Origin: Paramecium pentaurelia
Lineage: Eukaryota > Ciliophora > Oligohymenophorea > Peniculida > Parameciidae
Direction of reading: 5' to 3'
Assembly (NCBI GenBank): GCA_905183005.1
Contig: CAJJDO010000132.1
Coordinates: forward strand, 186,001-250,000
Length of the DNA stretch: 64,000 nucleotides
The notes under the pieces were generated by a model. The model ran no database searches. It worked only from the letters and a program-made list of their open reading frames with translations, and was not told the origin of the DNA. Shown piece after piece: positions 35,652-47,540 of the stretch. The stretch's first letter is position 1; every line of letters starts with the position of its first letter. The position numbers and the translations under genes were made by a program.

Positions 35652-36148
35652 ATATGTTCTTCATCTATCCTTTGACTTTATTCTGGAAATAGAGATTCAT
35701 TTCTATTTTATTATTAATTTCCTTATGGTTCTTGTTGTGATTATGTTCCTCTAATAGTGTCTCTAATCTTAGAGATTGCTTTGCCAAAAAACTTAAACCC
35801 TTTTGCTGTGATAGATTAATCTTAATTTAATGCATCATTGCTATAAGAAACTCCATCAAATTCTTCCAAAGATGATGAGACATTCTTGACAAATTGGATT
35901 TTCTCATTATTTCTATACTATTCTATAGATCTAAATGGTATTTATATAAATCAATACTTTTTTAGAGTTCTTGAAAAAACGTAGATTTGTTTACTAATCA
36001 TCATACCTGGACTAAAAGCTTAAGCAGTATTTTGAAGGAATAATTTATTGATTGAAACTACTTTTGGTTACTCTTGCACAGATACATGAGATTATTGAAC
36101 AGGAAATTCTTCTTAAATCAAAGGAGCATTTTCGGCTTCGTGATTCAT
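35648..36148 (-). pseudogene. N-terminal cytosolic fragment of a membrane protein, ends at early TGA
   Basis: A good coding stretch of about 157 residues begins MNHEAENAPLIQEE at 36148. It contains one likely 27-nt intron near 35940-35966 and hydrophilic, regulatory-looking sequence (SSSLEEFDGVSYS, ISKIRDTIRGTQ). It stops at TGA 35648 after RIDEEHI. A membrane-spanning continuation exists immediately downstream but in a shifted frame and with no GT...AG intron to join them. This layout, a long soluble N-terminus followed at once by membrane segments, suggests one gene interrupted by a frameshift. A sequencing error cannot be excluded. Confidence 0.4.
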
Positions 36149-36412
36149 TTGGATTTAATTAATTAATATTATATATTATTTAATTAAATAAATTATTTAT
36201 TATTAAGTATTTTTTCATAAAAAACAGTAAAAGACATATATATATAGAGAATTTAAAAAGTAAAAATATAATTAAAATTCTCTTATAGATCTTAAAATTA
36301 AAATGGATAATTGGTTTTTTAATATTCAAATATTTTTTTTTTAAATAAAAATATTTAAGATCTTCAATAATTTATGTAGATATTAAAATTCTAAATATAT
36401 ATATATATTAGA

Positions 36413-37342
36413 TCATTAATATAACAATCTTAATTCTTAAGCCTTCTTTTTCTTCAAATTCTCTTTTTCACAATATAGACAAAATATAAAAGTAAAGGAT
36501 AACATAAATAAAATACCCAAACCCAAAGAGATATAACCCATAATTGTTACATAATCCTCATAATAATTTTAAAATTTATTGAAGCAACTCAAACCTGATG
36601 TATTACCTCTATTAATATCTGAAAAAACAAAAATAGAAGTGCTAGTACACCATCCAGAACATGAAAAATTCATTTCCAAAATCTAAATATTCATATTTAA
36701 TACATTCATTAATTAAATGGGATATTTGTATTTTTCAGAATCAAATCCTATACAATCTTATACATTAGATGGCAAAAGAGAATTAGAGAATCCGATTTTT
36801 CCTTTTAGAACTGATTTATCTTTAAATTTAGTAGGATCCAAATTGCATGGACAACTTATAGAACAAAATGATTCATTAGCACTTTTAACACCGTCACTTA
36901 ATTCTTTGAAATTTTTTGTCGACTCACATGCTAAATTCTATAATAATTCTACATTTCCCAAAATAATCTTTTGCTTAGAAAATCAACAAATAAAACAAGA
37001 TAATAAACAGTATTCCAAATAATAATACACTTATATGATGTAAGAATAAGAATCCTCTTTAAAAACATACTTTTTTAGCTGTAGATCCTAAAATTCCAAA
37101 AATTCCTATAATAATAAGAGAGATCCCAATTATAAGTGCACCATACTTTTAACCAAACATACCAAAATCAGAATCAAATTAAAAATACCCTAATCTTTGT
37201 ATTTCATATTACCATCATAATTTTCGAATATTATTAATGAAACTAAATAAATTCCATAAGCTAACAAGGTTAAACCTATTGAAATAATTGTAATTGCGCT
37301 CAATTATACTATTTTCTAAGAAAGCCATGAGAATAATTGCAT
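36413..37342 (-). CDS. Tetraspanin-like four-TM protein
   Basis: About 290 residues from ATG 37342 (MQLFSWLSQKIVQLS). One 23-nt intron is clear near 37207-37229, and at least one more near 36975-37025 is needed but not resolved. Four membrane segments are seen: ITIISIGLTLLAYGIYLVS, LIIGISLIIIGIFGIL, a third around FGILFIILFYLLIF, and a last one around MGYISLGLGILFMLSF. A large loop of about 110 residues lies between segments 3 and 4. It has paired cysteines (CSISCPC, FSCSGWC, LSCF), as in the large extracellular loop of tetraspanins, though the canonical CCG is not exact. The tail is basic (KENLKKKKA). Cell-surface organisation is the family role. Confidence 0.6.
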
Positions 37343-37436
37343 TTATTAAATAAATATAATATTGATAACAATAATTAAAAAGTTCTACAATAATATTATT
37401 TAATTGAGATATAACAAATAAACAAAAAACCAATAT

Positions 37437-38833
37437 TCAATTTTATTCAATTTTTTTTGGTTAATTTCTTTATCTTTCAGTCTAAATCTAAGGTTCATTA
37501 TATTTAAAATTTGTCAGACTACATTATCTTGATAATTTAGTTTAAGGTTCTTAATTTAATTCACATTGAGATCTCCCTTTCTAATTATATTTAACTTTGT
37601 TGTTGTACCATGTATTCACATCAAAATATTTATAATCATGTAAAGCTTAAACAGCTTCCATAGCTTAACAACAATCTAATCTTTATTGTGGTTCTGCTTT
37701 CACAAAGAGTTATACTAAATCAAAAACTGAACCCTTTTCCTTAATTGTGAATTAACATGTTTTGTTATTTCTATAAGTTGCCTTTTCATTTTCACTATTG
37801 AATAATCCATCTAAAGTCAATAATTGATATAGAATGCATCCAACACTAAAAATATCTACTTTATAATCATAAGCTTGTTTCTTATTCCAAACATTAAGTA
37901 CTTCTGGGGCAGAATATCCAGCAGTACCACAAGAAGGATATTATTCAAGTTATTTACCATTAAAACAAGATAAACCGAAATCAATTATTTTGATTTAATT
38001 ATTGTGATATATTAAATTTGCTGGTTTGAGATCTCTATGAATTATACCATTTTAATGAATGCTTTATAATCCTTTTAGGAGTGACTAAAATAAATTTAAA
38101 CATTACTTCCACTATACACAAGGCTTCTTATATTGAAAAGGGTTTATTTCTACGTTCAAGATGTTATTTTAGATTGGATCCAGGTAAGTATTCTGTAACA
38201 ATATAATAATTGTGTTCATCTTTGTATACTTCTTTGATTTCTAAGATATTTAATGTATTTGTTTATTTGAGTCTCTTGAGTATTTCAATTTCATTTTTAA
38301 TGGCTGGACTGTGATTGTTTTAACATTTAATACTTTTTATAGCAACACGATTTGATGTAAATCTACATATTTCCTTTGTGACCTTTATAATATTTTGATA
38401 TAAAAACCTTTCCAAAAGAACCAGTTTAAAGGATTTCTTCCTTTTTGTAAAACATTTCAATTTTTTAATAACACACCAAAGCACCCATCTTTGATTTAAG
38501 GTTCACCATATCATTAGGATTTCCAAAAAAGTCTTTAATTTTATCTTAATATGGAAGCTAAAATCCAACAATTTAATTGTTTTAAAGAGACCAAGTGAAT
38601 ACTTTGTCAATCTTTAATTAATAGATATATTTTGGATTCTACTGGTCTTGTTTCTATATATAATTACTAAATTTAATTACTTAACTTAGAGTGAGACACT
38701 AATTTGTTAATTGTAAGTAATATTTTCTATTCAAGAAAAAATGATGTCTCTCTATAATGCATTCATAGAGTATGTTTGCATTGTTTGCTAATGAAGTATG
38801 TCCAGATGATGTAGGAATTAACATTTATTACAT
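37437..38833 (-). CDS. Ser/Thr protein kinase with N-terminal PH-like domain
   Basis: 440 residues with three introns (27 nt near 38670, 25 nt near 38385 and 22 nt near 38084). Starts at 38833 and 38824 are both possible. Residues 30-140 look like a PH domain: a strand-rich start FFLNRKYYLQL, then FTWSLQNNQIVGFQLP and a terminal helix KIKDFFGN. The kinase domain has LQTGSFGKV, the ATP-binding lysine in VAIKSIKC, catalytic HRDLKPANL, metal-binding DFG in KIIDFGLSC, and CGTAGYSAPEVL. All catalytic residues are present, so it should be active. A lipid-binding PH domain joined to a CAMK/AGC-like kinase suggests membrane recruitment. Exact subfamily not assigned. Confidence 0.8.
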
Positions 38834-38848
38834 TGTAAATAATAATAC

Positions 38849-38986
38849 TCAATAAGCATTTAATCTTACTACATTCAAATATCTCAACTTATGCTAATAT
38901 AACACAAATAATGGTTTAGCCGTTATTAATTCATCAAAATAAGTTAGTAATCTATTATCTATGTTCTCTATTTCTCTTTTTTTCAT
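38849..38986 (-). CDS. Very short ORF, doubtful
   Basis: A 45-residue frame (MKKREIENIDNRLLTYFDEL...) ends at TGA 38849, just upstream of the kinase start on the same strand. The frame stays open about 75 bp further upstream without an ATG, with coding-like composition. It may be a tiny gene or a truncated remnant. No motif. Confidence 0.3.
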
Positions 38987-39059
38987 TAATTTTGTATTAA
39001 TTAATAGGTTAGTTTTATCAATCTAATAACTCTGTAATTTTGCGATCAAGTTTGAGATG

Positions 39060-39442
39060 ATTTTAAATTTTATTTTATTTTTTTATAAATTTTTAGTTTA
39101 TATAATTATTAATTAATTATATATCAAATACCTTATAGATAATCTACTATTGATTAATTCTTTAGTATAATATAAACATGATTATAAATAAAATATATCT
39201 ATTAAGGGAATTCCATAATTTTAAATTTATATTAATAAATAGATATATAATCTTTATCAATTACTCACTAATGTATATTATTTATGATTATTAGGATAAT
39301 TGAGAAATCAGAGAATAGTTATTTTTAATTGCTTTTTATTTTTCTTTGTAATAGAATGTTTTATACAAATAAAGAAATATTCAAATGTAATATTCTTTTG
39401 CATATCAATTATATAAAAACAATAAATTTTAAAATTAATTCG
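39060..39442. other. AT-rich intergenic spacer
   Basis: About 380 bp of very AT-rich DNA with short palindromic ATATAT runs between the kinase region and the PX gene. I see no gene in it. Confidence 0.55.
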
Positions 39443-40168
39443 TCATTGTTTAGCAGTGTTTGATAAGATGCCTCTAAAGATTTTTGATCCTCCAAAATTC
39501 AGAATCTAATTAATATATAATAGTTATTAGTTACTGGTGATTGAAATTTACTTCCTTTACTGTTTTCTTTTTCAATTTTACTACTTGATGGTTTATGTTC
39601 TAAAGATTATGATCTTTCTTTCAATTCTCCAGGAGTTGGAGGTAGATTGACTGGATTAGTGGCAGGTGTTTAATATTTATTAGTTTTAACTTTTGTTTTA
39701 TTTTAGTTAGCAAAACCTTCAGCTTTCTTAGTCTTTTCTTTTTACTCCTAATAATATGAATAAAAAGTATATTACTTTAAGTACTCTCTTTTCTGCTTCT
39801 TTTTAGGCAGATAAGATGAAGTTCTTAAAAATTAAAGAATCTCTAACAATTTTAGAACAAGTGAGACTTCTGAAATATTGATCAAGCAATTGCTTACGTT
39901 CTTCAATCAAATCTGGATCTGAATTGACTGATTTCCACCAATGAGTACCAGGAAATATAGGTAATGTAATTTTGAGTGTCTCAAGTGCTTCATGAAACTT
40001 TTTAAGTTCTGAATATCTTTATTGATGATAGAAGATTAGTTAATTTTTTTGATTGAAAAAGCTTATAAAAATAGAGGATTAATTATACTTAAGTTGATAA
40101 TAAACTGTTTATTCACTCTTTTATGATTGAGATACAGTAATTATGAAGTCTAATACATTGTCTTACAT
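39443..40168 (-). CDS. PX-domain (phosphoinositide-binding) protein
   Basis: 222 residues from ATG 40168 (MQDNVLDFIITVSQSQ); an in-frame ATG at 40225 would add a hydrophobic 19-residue leader. Two introns near the 3' end (28 and 29 nt) are clear, and a 27-nt frame-keeping one near 40075-40101 is possible. The PX fold is shown by RYSELKKFHEALETL, then ITLPIFPGTHWWKS, ERKQLLDQYFRSL and RDSLIFKNFI. The tail is Lys/Pro/Ser-rich. PX domains bind PI3P on endosomes. The Arg-Tyr-Ser motif that contacts the lipid is present. Sorting-nexin-like traffic is the likely role; no BAR domain follows. Confidence 0.75.
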
Positions 40169-40468
40169 CTAAATATTCTAAATTAATAACACTAAAAATA
40201 TAATTAATAATAGCTGAGATTCCATATTGCTTAATTTTATATGATTAGTATTATATTGAATATAGTTGTATTATAGTATTAGGACATGGATAGAATAATG
40301 AAATAAAATGAAAGATAATTTATTTTATAAGAAAGATAGAAAGTAAAGGTTTTTTTAATATTTGAAAAGAGATAGGAAGTTGGAAAGAAGCATTTGATAA
40401 AATGGAATACAAAATTTTGTGTATTATTAACGATATTATTAATATAAATAATTTTATAGTTAAGTAAA

Positions 40469-42435
40469 ATGAATGAGTCAGACAAAGAGAATAAGAACGG
40501 TATTAGGCTCAATAACAGAAGGATAATTGGGAATTATTAGCTTAGTATTGAAATTATGTTAATAACCAGTTAAAACATTGGGAGAAGGTACTTTTGGAAA
40601 GGTGAAGTTGGCAGTTCATTTGAAATCATAGGAAAAAGTGGCAATAAAAATATTGGAAAAGGAGAGAATTGTAGAAGTTGCAGATGTAGAAAGAGTCTCT
40701 AGAGAAATACACATCTTGAAATTGATAAGACATAAACATGTAATTCAATTGTACGAAGTATACATTTTCATTCAAAATGTAGATAATTGAAACACCTAAG
40801 CATATCTTTATAGTGATGGAATTTGCAAATGGAGGAGAGCTTTTTGAATATATAGTCAAACATTAACGACTTTAAGAAATTGAGGCTTGCAAATTTTATC
40901 AATAACTGATATCAGGTATTGAATACTTACATAAACTCTGTATTGTACATCGAGACCTTAAGCCAGAAAATCTTCTCTTAGACTTCAATAATTCTATAAA
41001 AATTGTAGATTTTGGATTAGGCAACACATATAAAAAAGGTGAATTGCTTAAAACAGCATGTGGTAGTCCCTGTTATGCAGCTCCAGAAATGATAGCTGGT
41101 TAGAAATATGATTGTTTGATGGTTGATATTTGGAGTAGTGGAGTCATATTATTTGCTAGTATTTGTGGATATTTGCCCTTTGAAGTATTATTTAAATATA
41201 GTTATTCTAGGATCAAAATACTTCAGCACTCTATAAGAAAATACTAAATGGTGAATATTAGATACCCAAATTTGTCTCTAATGAAGGAGCCAATTTCATC
41301 AAAGCAGTTTTAACAACTGATCCAAAAAAGAGAATTACTGTTGAACAAATGAAAGCTCATCCTTGGTTTAATCTTTACTAAACTTAATCAAAGATCTCAC
41401 CAGGAATCATAGTTGGATATAATAGAATGCCTATAGATGATTCTGTTGTTGACTCTTTATCTTAATAAGGATATGACAAAGAATATATTATTAAGTGTTT
41501 GGATGCCAATAAACACAATGATGTTACAACTGCTTACTATTTAGCATTAAAACGTAATTTAATCAATGGAATCTAATCAAAAGCTGATATTAATAGTAGT
41601 GTTTTTGAAGAATCCTTATTGGAACCTAAATAAAGACCTAAAAAACGTAATAATTTATCATAATATCTCTTTAGCTCCTATGTCTAATATAGTTGCTACT
41701 TCTATCTTTAAATAAAATAGATCTGGTTCAGTATAATAGAATGGATAAACTAATAATAATTCTTAAAATAGAGGCAAGAGTGTTCCATAAGCCATTAGTG
41801 ATGACCAAACTTAAATGCTTGTTAATTATGCACATAAAATGAAATACTAACCTATCAATCCATAATAGAAATTTGCTATACCAACTGATGTTACACAAAT
41901 TATATCACTTTAATCTGTTGATGAAACTTTAGAGAGACCTAAATCAATATCTTATCATGTTCCTAAAAAGACTCCTACAAATCATTAAACTTCTGAACAT
42001 AATAAAAGTAAGACTGGTGTTTAAAGAGATTCTGTTTCACCATAATCTAAATCAAAATAAAAGAAAAGTTTATAATCTAAATAAGTTAATTCTTCTTTTG
42101 AATATGTCAGTATCAATAATTATAGTACTAAATAACCTGAAGAACGTAAAAAAAGTAATAGCAAACATACAACTAAAGATTTATTTGATTTAACAAATTA
42201 TCAAAAAAAATTAATGATTGATTGTAATTAAAAACCTACTAGTCAATTATGGCAATTACAAAATAACTTTAGATAGAATTCTAGATTGTATGAGATACCT
42301 ACTTCCACTAAAACTAGTAACTCTGTTAATAAAAGATCAAAAGTTATCAAATAAGAAAATAATAATAAGAGTACAAATCAAAAAAGTACTTTAAATAATA
42401 GTTTTAATTTTGATAAAAAATCTTATTATAATTGA
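40469..42435 (+). CDS. SNF1/AMPK-family catalytic subunit kinase
   Basis: 620 residues with four introns (25, 25, 26 and 28 nt). The kinase domain runs from about 20 to 280: YQLIKTLGEGTFGKVKLA, AIKILEKERI, CIVHRDLKPENLLLD, KIVDFGLGN, activation loop LKTACGSPCYAAPEM and WSSGVILFASICGYLPFE. These are hallmarks of AMPK-alpha/SNF1 and related MARK kinases. A short UBA-like segment (YDKEYIIKCLDANKH) follows, as in AMPK-related kinases. The last 300 residues are Ser/Gln/Asn/Lys-rich and probably disordered. The activation-loop Thr is the expected target of an LKB1-like kinase. Energy sensing is the family role; beta and gamma subunits are not in this window. Confidence 0.85.
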
Positions 42436-42626
42436 AAATACTAAAACTTAATAGTTTGAGTATGATAATTATACACATTCATATATCATTTTTTATTATT
42501 ATTATTATAATTATATTCTTTTTTCTTAAAACATTTTATAATTAAAGATTAAAAATGTAAATTTTACATTATTATAAAACAATAATATTTTACTACTTAA
42601 AAATGACTAAAATATCAATATAATAT

Positions 42627-45425
42627 TCATTTTGGCATTAATTTAAAATCTTAAAAATGTAAATCTACTTCTCTGTTTATTAAAAATAAAGAGTTTAGAA
42701 CAATATTTTGATATGATTTATTATTTATCAGTCTTTAATATGTTTCTTTCATATTTCTATTGTAAATATTATGTATATATACTTATATTCATCTATCTTT
42801 TTATCATGAATCTCAAGTGTTATATCTATCATCCAAAAAAATAGTTTCAATAAATATAACTATTTATTAGTTAATAAAATCTTTGTTAATTTTGAAATAT
42901 CAATTTAGAGTAAATATTATTTAAATTTATTTTCATTGAATTATTCAATTTTACTTGATTGAATCAAAAAGTTAAAAGCTTACAACAAATCAAAAGTTTG
43001 CTTTTCTCTATTATTGGACATAGCAATCTAATATATTGTTGAAAATAGATTATAATATTATTTAGGATTGTTATTGTTTTTAACAAGAAATTTAGGTGTA
43101 GCACTTTAAATAAATTTTAATTCTTGAGCCCTCAAATTGAATTAACATTCAGTTGTCAATAATATTATACCAGATATGTAGTATAAATTCATAGCTAAAT
43201 GTGTAAATCCTGTTTTTCTGAATTCTAAATAACTCTTAAGATCTTCCATCCTCATATCTATATTGTTAATAAATGCTTTATGTGCTGTAAGTAATTCATT
43301 CTAAATAAATGTATATATATTACAATATTATTTCCTTTGATTATATTTTCAATAAAATCTTTATGATATTCAAGAAGATTTTATTAAAACTGTTCTTATA
43401 CTATAGATTCAATAAAATCTTGTGTTCTTTGATTGTCTCCAAACATATTTTCAAAATTTTCAAAGAATTTTTTATTCTAAAATACTTCAACTCCATATTT
43501 ATATTTTATCATTTCTGCCTAAATTTTATCAATTGCTTATGATAAATTAGGTTCAGTAAGTATTATTAATAATCCTCCAATATCTGGGTATTTTTCAAAT
43601 ACTTATCCTAAAATTCCATTTAAAATTAAATTCAATTCTAATATTGTACTTTCATTTTATATTCCTATGAGAGATTGAATAATAAAGAATAATGTGAAGT
43701 ATTCTAATTTAGAAACTAAAGAAGCTGATGAATTGTATATTTCTTTTAAGACTTCTTCATATCTTTGCAAAAGTATATCCATTTTATAACCAATATTTCT
43801 TGGAATAGCATCTTATAAATCATATAATGTCCAATTATCACCTTCATCTTCATTTAAAATATGAGTTGTTTTTAGAGTCATCCAAAAGAATAAATCTTAA
43901 TCCTATGGAAAATGTTGATTTTCAAAGACTTATGATACTGATCCTGAATCGAAAGCAATCAAATAACATTATTCAAATAAATCATCATCACAAAATTAAT
44001 CAAGCATTTTTATTTTTTAATGATTTGTTTCACTAAATATTTAAAAAAAAATTACTTTCTATTTTCCAAAAGTTCAAAAAATAATTAATATTTTTAATGT
44101 TTAGCAAATTAAAACATAATTGATTTTGCTTATTTTAATTATCCACATCTCATTAATAAGAATAAAATTCCACTTGGATAATATTAACCTACTCTTTGAA
44201 TATTTAAACCTTTAATTAATATATCATAGTAAATATCTTTAAATTTCTCTAAATATAATAAAATATAAATTACAATTAATATTAGCTAAATCCAAAACAC
44301 CTATTCTTTTACTCATTTCAGTTTCTAATAATCTTATTGAATTCTAGAGAAGATCCTTTTGAATTGTATCAGATTGAAATTATATTCCTTTAAATTATAG
44401 AGACAATAATCTCATAATATCTTTATGATCACTTTAGATATTAACAAAACATTAAAACAAAGATTCATAATAATCTGTTTTATCAATAGTGTCATTTAAT
44501 TTTATAGATTTTTAGAATTCTAAAAATTGCTCCAATTTTTAATAAAATTCTTATTCCATAAATAATTTTTCAATAATGATTTGATTATGTGTGTTAAATG
44601 AAATAGATTTAATAGAAACAGATTTTGGTTAAACTTGATCTGATTTATTTTCATGTAATAAATTTATTAATTCTTTTGTCTATCTACTCTATGTAAGAGC
44701 TTCTTTTTTCTAAATTGAATTTATCATCTATAAATGATAATTTTGATTATTACATTTTTATTCATTTAAAATTTATTATTGAGATCCAAATAATTTGATA
44801 CCTATTGTGAATATAATTCTTTGACTTTAAGTTAAGATTAAAACAATAAGTTTTGTTTCTCTTAATCTGCTTTGATTCTTTAACTTAATCTTTATAATTC
44901 ATCTTTCTTTGTGTATTCTAAATTACGTTCATTCAAGTTAAATTTTTGAAATAATTAACACACCTTTTAACTAAGAGTGTCAACCAATAAATCTAATATA
45001 ATTATTTAAATATTACATTAAGTTTGTTTAACATTAATTTGCTTTTAGAATTTTTTCTAAATTCTATTTTTTAAATATTTGGTTTGCTACACAAATAATT
45101 GCAATTCCTATTATTTTGTCTATGAAAATTAAGCCAATCATAATTACCAATTCTGGCTTTTCCTTATAATATTTAACAAGGTTCTCAAATTCACTTTTCT
45201 TTTGTGCTTGAATAGGAGGTTACACATTTGTAGTTGTAAGCTATTATGGTTACAATTATTGAGTAACTTATGGTTAAGGCAATAATCCTTATTGTGTTTA
45301 GTTTGCTGGTGGTAATGTTTGCGCTATATTATAATAATCGAATTACGCTAACCAAATATTGATTATGGCTATTATGTATTAGGTTATGTATTAGGAAGTG
45401 TTGTTGACTACAATCCAAAATTCAT
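42627..45425 (-). CDS. NUP93: Nucleoporin NUP93/Nic96-like
   Basis: About 870 residues with at least seven introns of 23-28 nt. The start at 45425 gives MNFGLQSTTLPNTQP, then a Pro/Gln-rich N-terminus containing IFGQ, a coiled-coil region (KKDELQRLSQRIKADQ), and the long helical domain typical of Nic96/Nup93. That domain includes YPSGILFLLMRCGQL, the counterpart of the conserved LIYYxLRCGxLxxAL segment. An apparent small TM gene at the 5' end disappears once a 28-nt intron (a hydrophobic-looking GTAATT...CATAG) is removed. NUP93 is a scaffold linking inner-ring nucleoporins and the central channel. The assignment is moderate: one conserved block plus overall architecture. Confidence 0.65.
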
Positions 45426-45571
45426 TATTAAAGTACTTTATATTTAAAATATTAAAAATTATTAAACCACACTTCATTAAACATTATATAACTAATCTAA
45501 ATTCATTATGAAATCTCCATAATAGTAAGGAAGTATTAATAATTATAAATATATATATATATAAAAGTAAT

Positions 45572-45784
45572 TCATCTTAGTTTTCCAATGGTTGATTTAT
45601 GGATTTTATGTATTCTAAAAGTATTAATAGACTTTTTTTATTGTAAATCCATATCACCAAAATCTAACTTTCTTTGTACACATTACATTTCAGCATCACT
45701 GAATGTTTTTTAAAATTTATCTGCAAATGGTACTCTTTATATATATGAGGTTTTGCTTAATGATTTTGGAGGTGTGAAAGACAT
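45572..45784 (-). CDS. Small hypothetical protein, 70 residues
   Basis: An intact 70-codon frame from ATG 45784 (MSFTPPKSLSKTSY) to TGA 45572. It is basic and Ser/Thr-rich with no membrane segment and no introns. A TPP motif near the start could be a phosphorylation site. Divergent from the PP2C gene with about 170 bp between starts. Function unknown. Confidence 0.5.
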
Positions 45785-45955
45785 TTTGTAAACAATAATT
45801 TTTATTATTAAAAATATTATTATTATATTTATGCATATGTATTTTATACTACTTTTTTTTTGTTTTACTATTATTCACTTATCACATATAAATTAAATTT
45901 TGTTTAAGCTCATTAAAATTATACGTTGTATGTTTAAATTCAAATTAAATTAATA

Positions 45956-47371
45956 ATGAACAATAAAGGCATGTTTAAGCATAGAGACATCAATACTTTT
46001 TTAGTTAACCATCCACATGTAGAAAAACAAAAGAAAAAACCATTTGAATATTTGAATCTGTCTTATTCTAAGTAATTTGATTATTCACCAAAATAACCTT
46101 ACTCAACTAAAGCTAATGAAATCTAATACAAAAGCCAATAAGAACCTTCATTTCTAAGACAAAACACTCTACCTAATTATGAACCAACAAAATGTTCTAG
46201 CTTAAAAAATGGTATCATTAAAGCTTATGCTGCAAACACAAATTAAGGATTAGTTAGAGAATACAATGAAGATAGAGTCTCAATCATATTAAATATCATA
46301 AAACCATAAAGCAGAGAAAATGAACCATGGCCTAAATGTTCCTATTTTGGAGTATATGATGGACATGGTGGTTCAGCATGTGCAGACTTTTTAAGAGATA
46401 ATTTACATTAATTTGTAGTAAAGGAACCAGAATTTCCATGGAATCCTATTAATGCTATAACAAAAGGATTTGAAGCAGCAGAAAAATGTTTTTTATAAAT
46501 TGCTTAAGATTCATTTAATAAAGGCATCCCAGAAAGAAGTGGATCATGTGCAATTGTAGTACTAATCATTGGTGATAATTGTTATGTAGCAAATGTAGGA
46601 GATAGTAGGGCAATATTGAGTTCAGAAAATGGGAAAAAAGTTATAGATCTATCAAAAGATCATAAACCAGAATTAGAGAAAGAGAGAATTATAAAAGGAG
46701 GAGGTTAAGTATATCAAACTCATGGTGTTAATGGAGAAGGTTAACCAATTTTAGGACCTATTAGAGTCAATCCAGGAAGATTATCAGTTTCAAGAACTTT
46801 TGGAGATATAGAAGCTAAATTAGAGAAATTTGGTGGGAATCCAAAAATTGTTATAGCTGAACCAGAAATTAAATAATTTAAGATTATTAATGAACATGAT
46901 TTTATTGTTTTAGGAAGTAATAAATTTATAAAAATATAAGGTGATGGTATATTTGATACAATGAGTTCAAAAGATGTAATCAATGGGATTTGGAGGGATG
47001 TTTAATATAATCAAAATAGTAATGATTTACATAATATGATGTCAAATGCAGTAGAATCAGTAATAAAGGAAAGTCTATTGCGTAAGACTACTGATAATGT
47101 TACATTATTAATTATCGCTTTTTCAATCACTCCTTTAAGAGAGTAAGAAGTGAGAGTGAAGACAATGTCATATATTGATAAAATAGTTAATTTTCCATTA
47201 AGTAGTAACACATCTAATTTAAGAACTAGGTATAGATGTATATTTATTTATATTAGAAAATATAATGATGAAAATAATCCATTTTTTATGAATGCATAAA
47301 AATTGAAATAGAAATCAAAGTTAATGCAAATCAATTTAGAAGATAATCTTCATTATCGTTTAATTGGTTGA
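45956..47371 (+). CDS. PP2C-type protein phosphatase (PPM family)
   Basis: 454 residues with two introns (24 nt at 46917-46940 and 27 nt near 47230). The PPM motifs are in order: GLVREYNEDRVSI, YFGVYDGHGGSACADF, a GSCAIVVL strand, NVGDSRAIL, SKDHKPELEKERI, LSVSRTFGDIEAK, then LGSDGIFD formed across the first intron, and KTTDNVTLLII. All metal-binding aspartates (DGHGG, SDGIFD, DN) are present, so an active Mn/Mg-dependent Ser/Thr phosphatase is expected. The N-terminal 90 residues are a variable extension. Without splicing the 24-nt intron the DG motif would be broken, although the frame would stay open. Confidence 0.9.
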
Positions 47372-47540
47372 TGATTTTAATGAAAAAACAATTAAATTTG
47401 AAATATTTTTCAAAATATAATAATAAGTCTTGTAAATATTGTAAATATAAGTTAATATTCTAATTAAGAGATGTAGCTAAAAATAACGGGATTTTAGAAT
47501 ACAAATTAATAATATATTGTAATATTAATTTATCATATAA

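Noticed and set aside
29281..36148. A single 6.9-kb gene covering the PAS protein and the 36148 ORF
   Set aside because: The upstream part contains TGA and frame changes with no GT...AG introns to bridge them, and a plausible start for the PAS protein exists at 34639.
36717..37022. Plus-strand ORF of 101 codons
   Set aside because: It is antisense to the cysteine-containing extracellular loop of the tetraspanin-like gene, which explains the region better.
44980..45425. Separate small Pro/Gln-rich gene with a C-terminal membrane anchor
   Set aside because: The hydrophobic 'anchor' is a 28-nt intron starting GTAATT and ending CATAG. Removing it joins the N-terminus to the NUP93 frame with continuous coding sequence.
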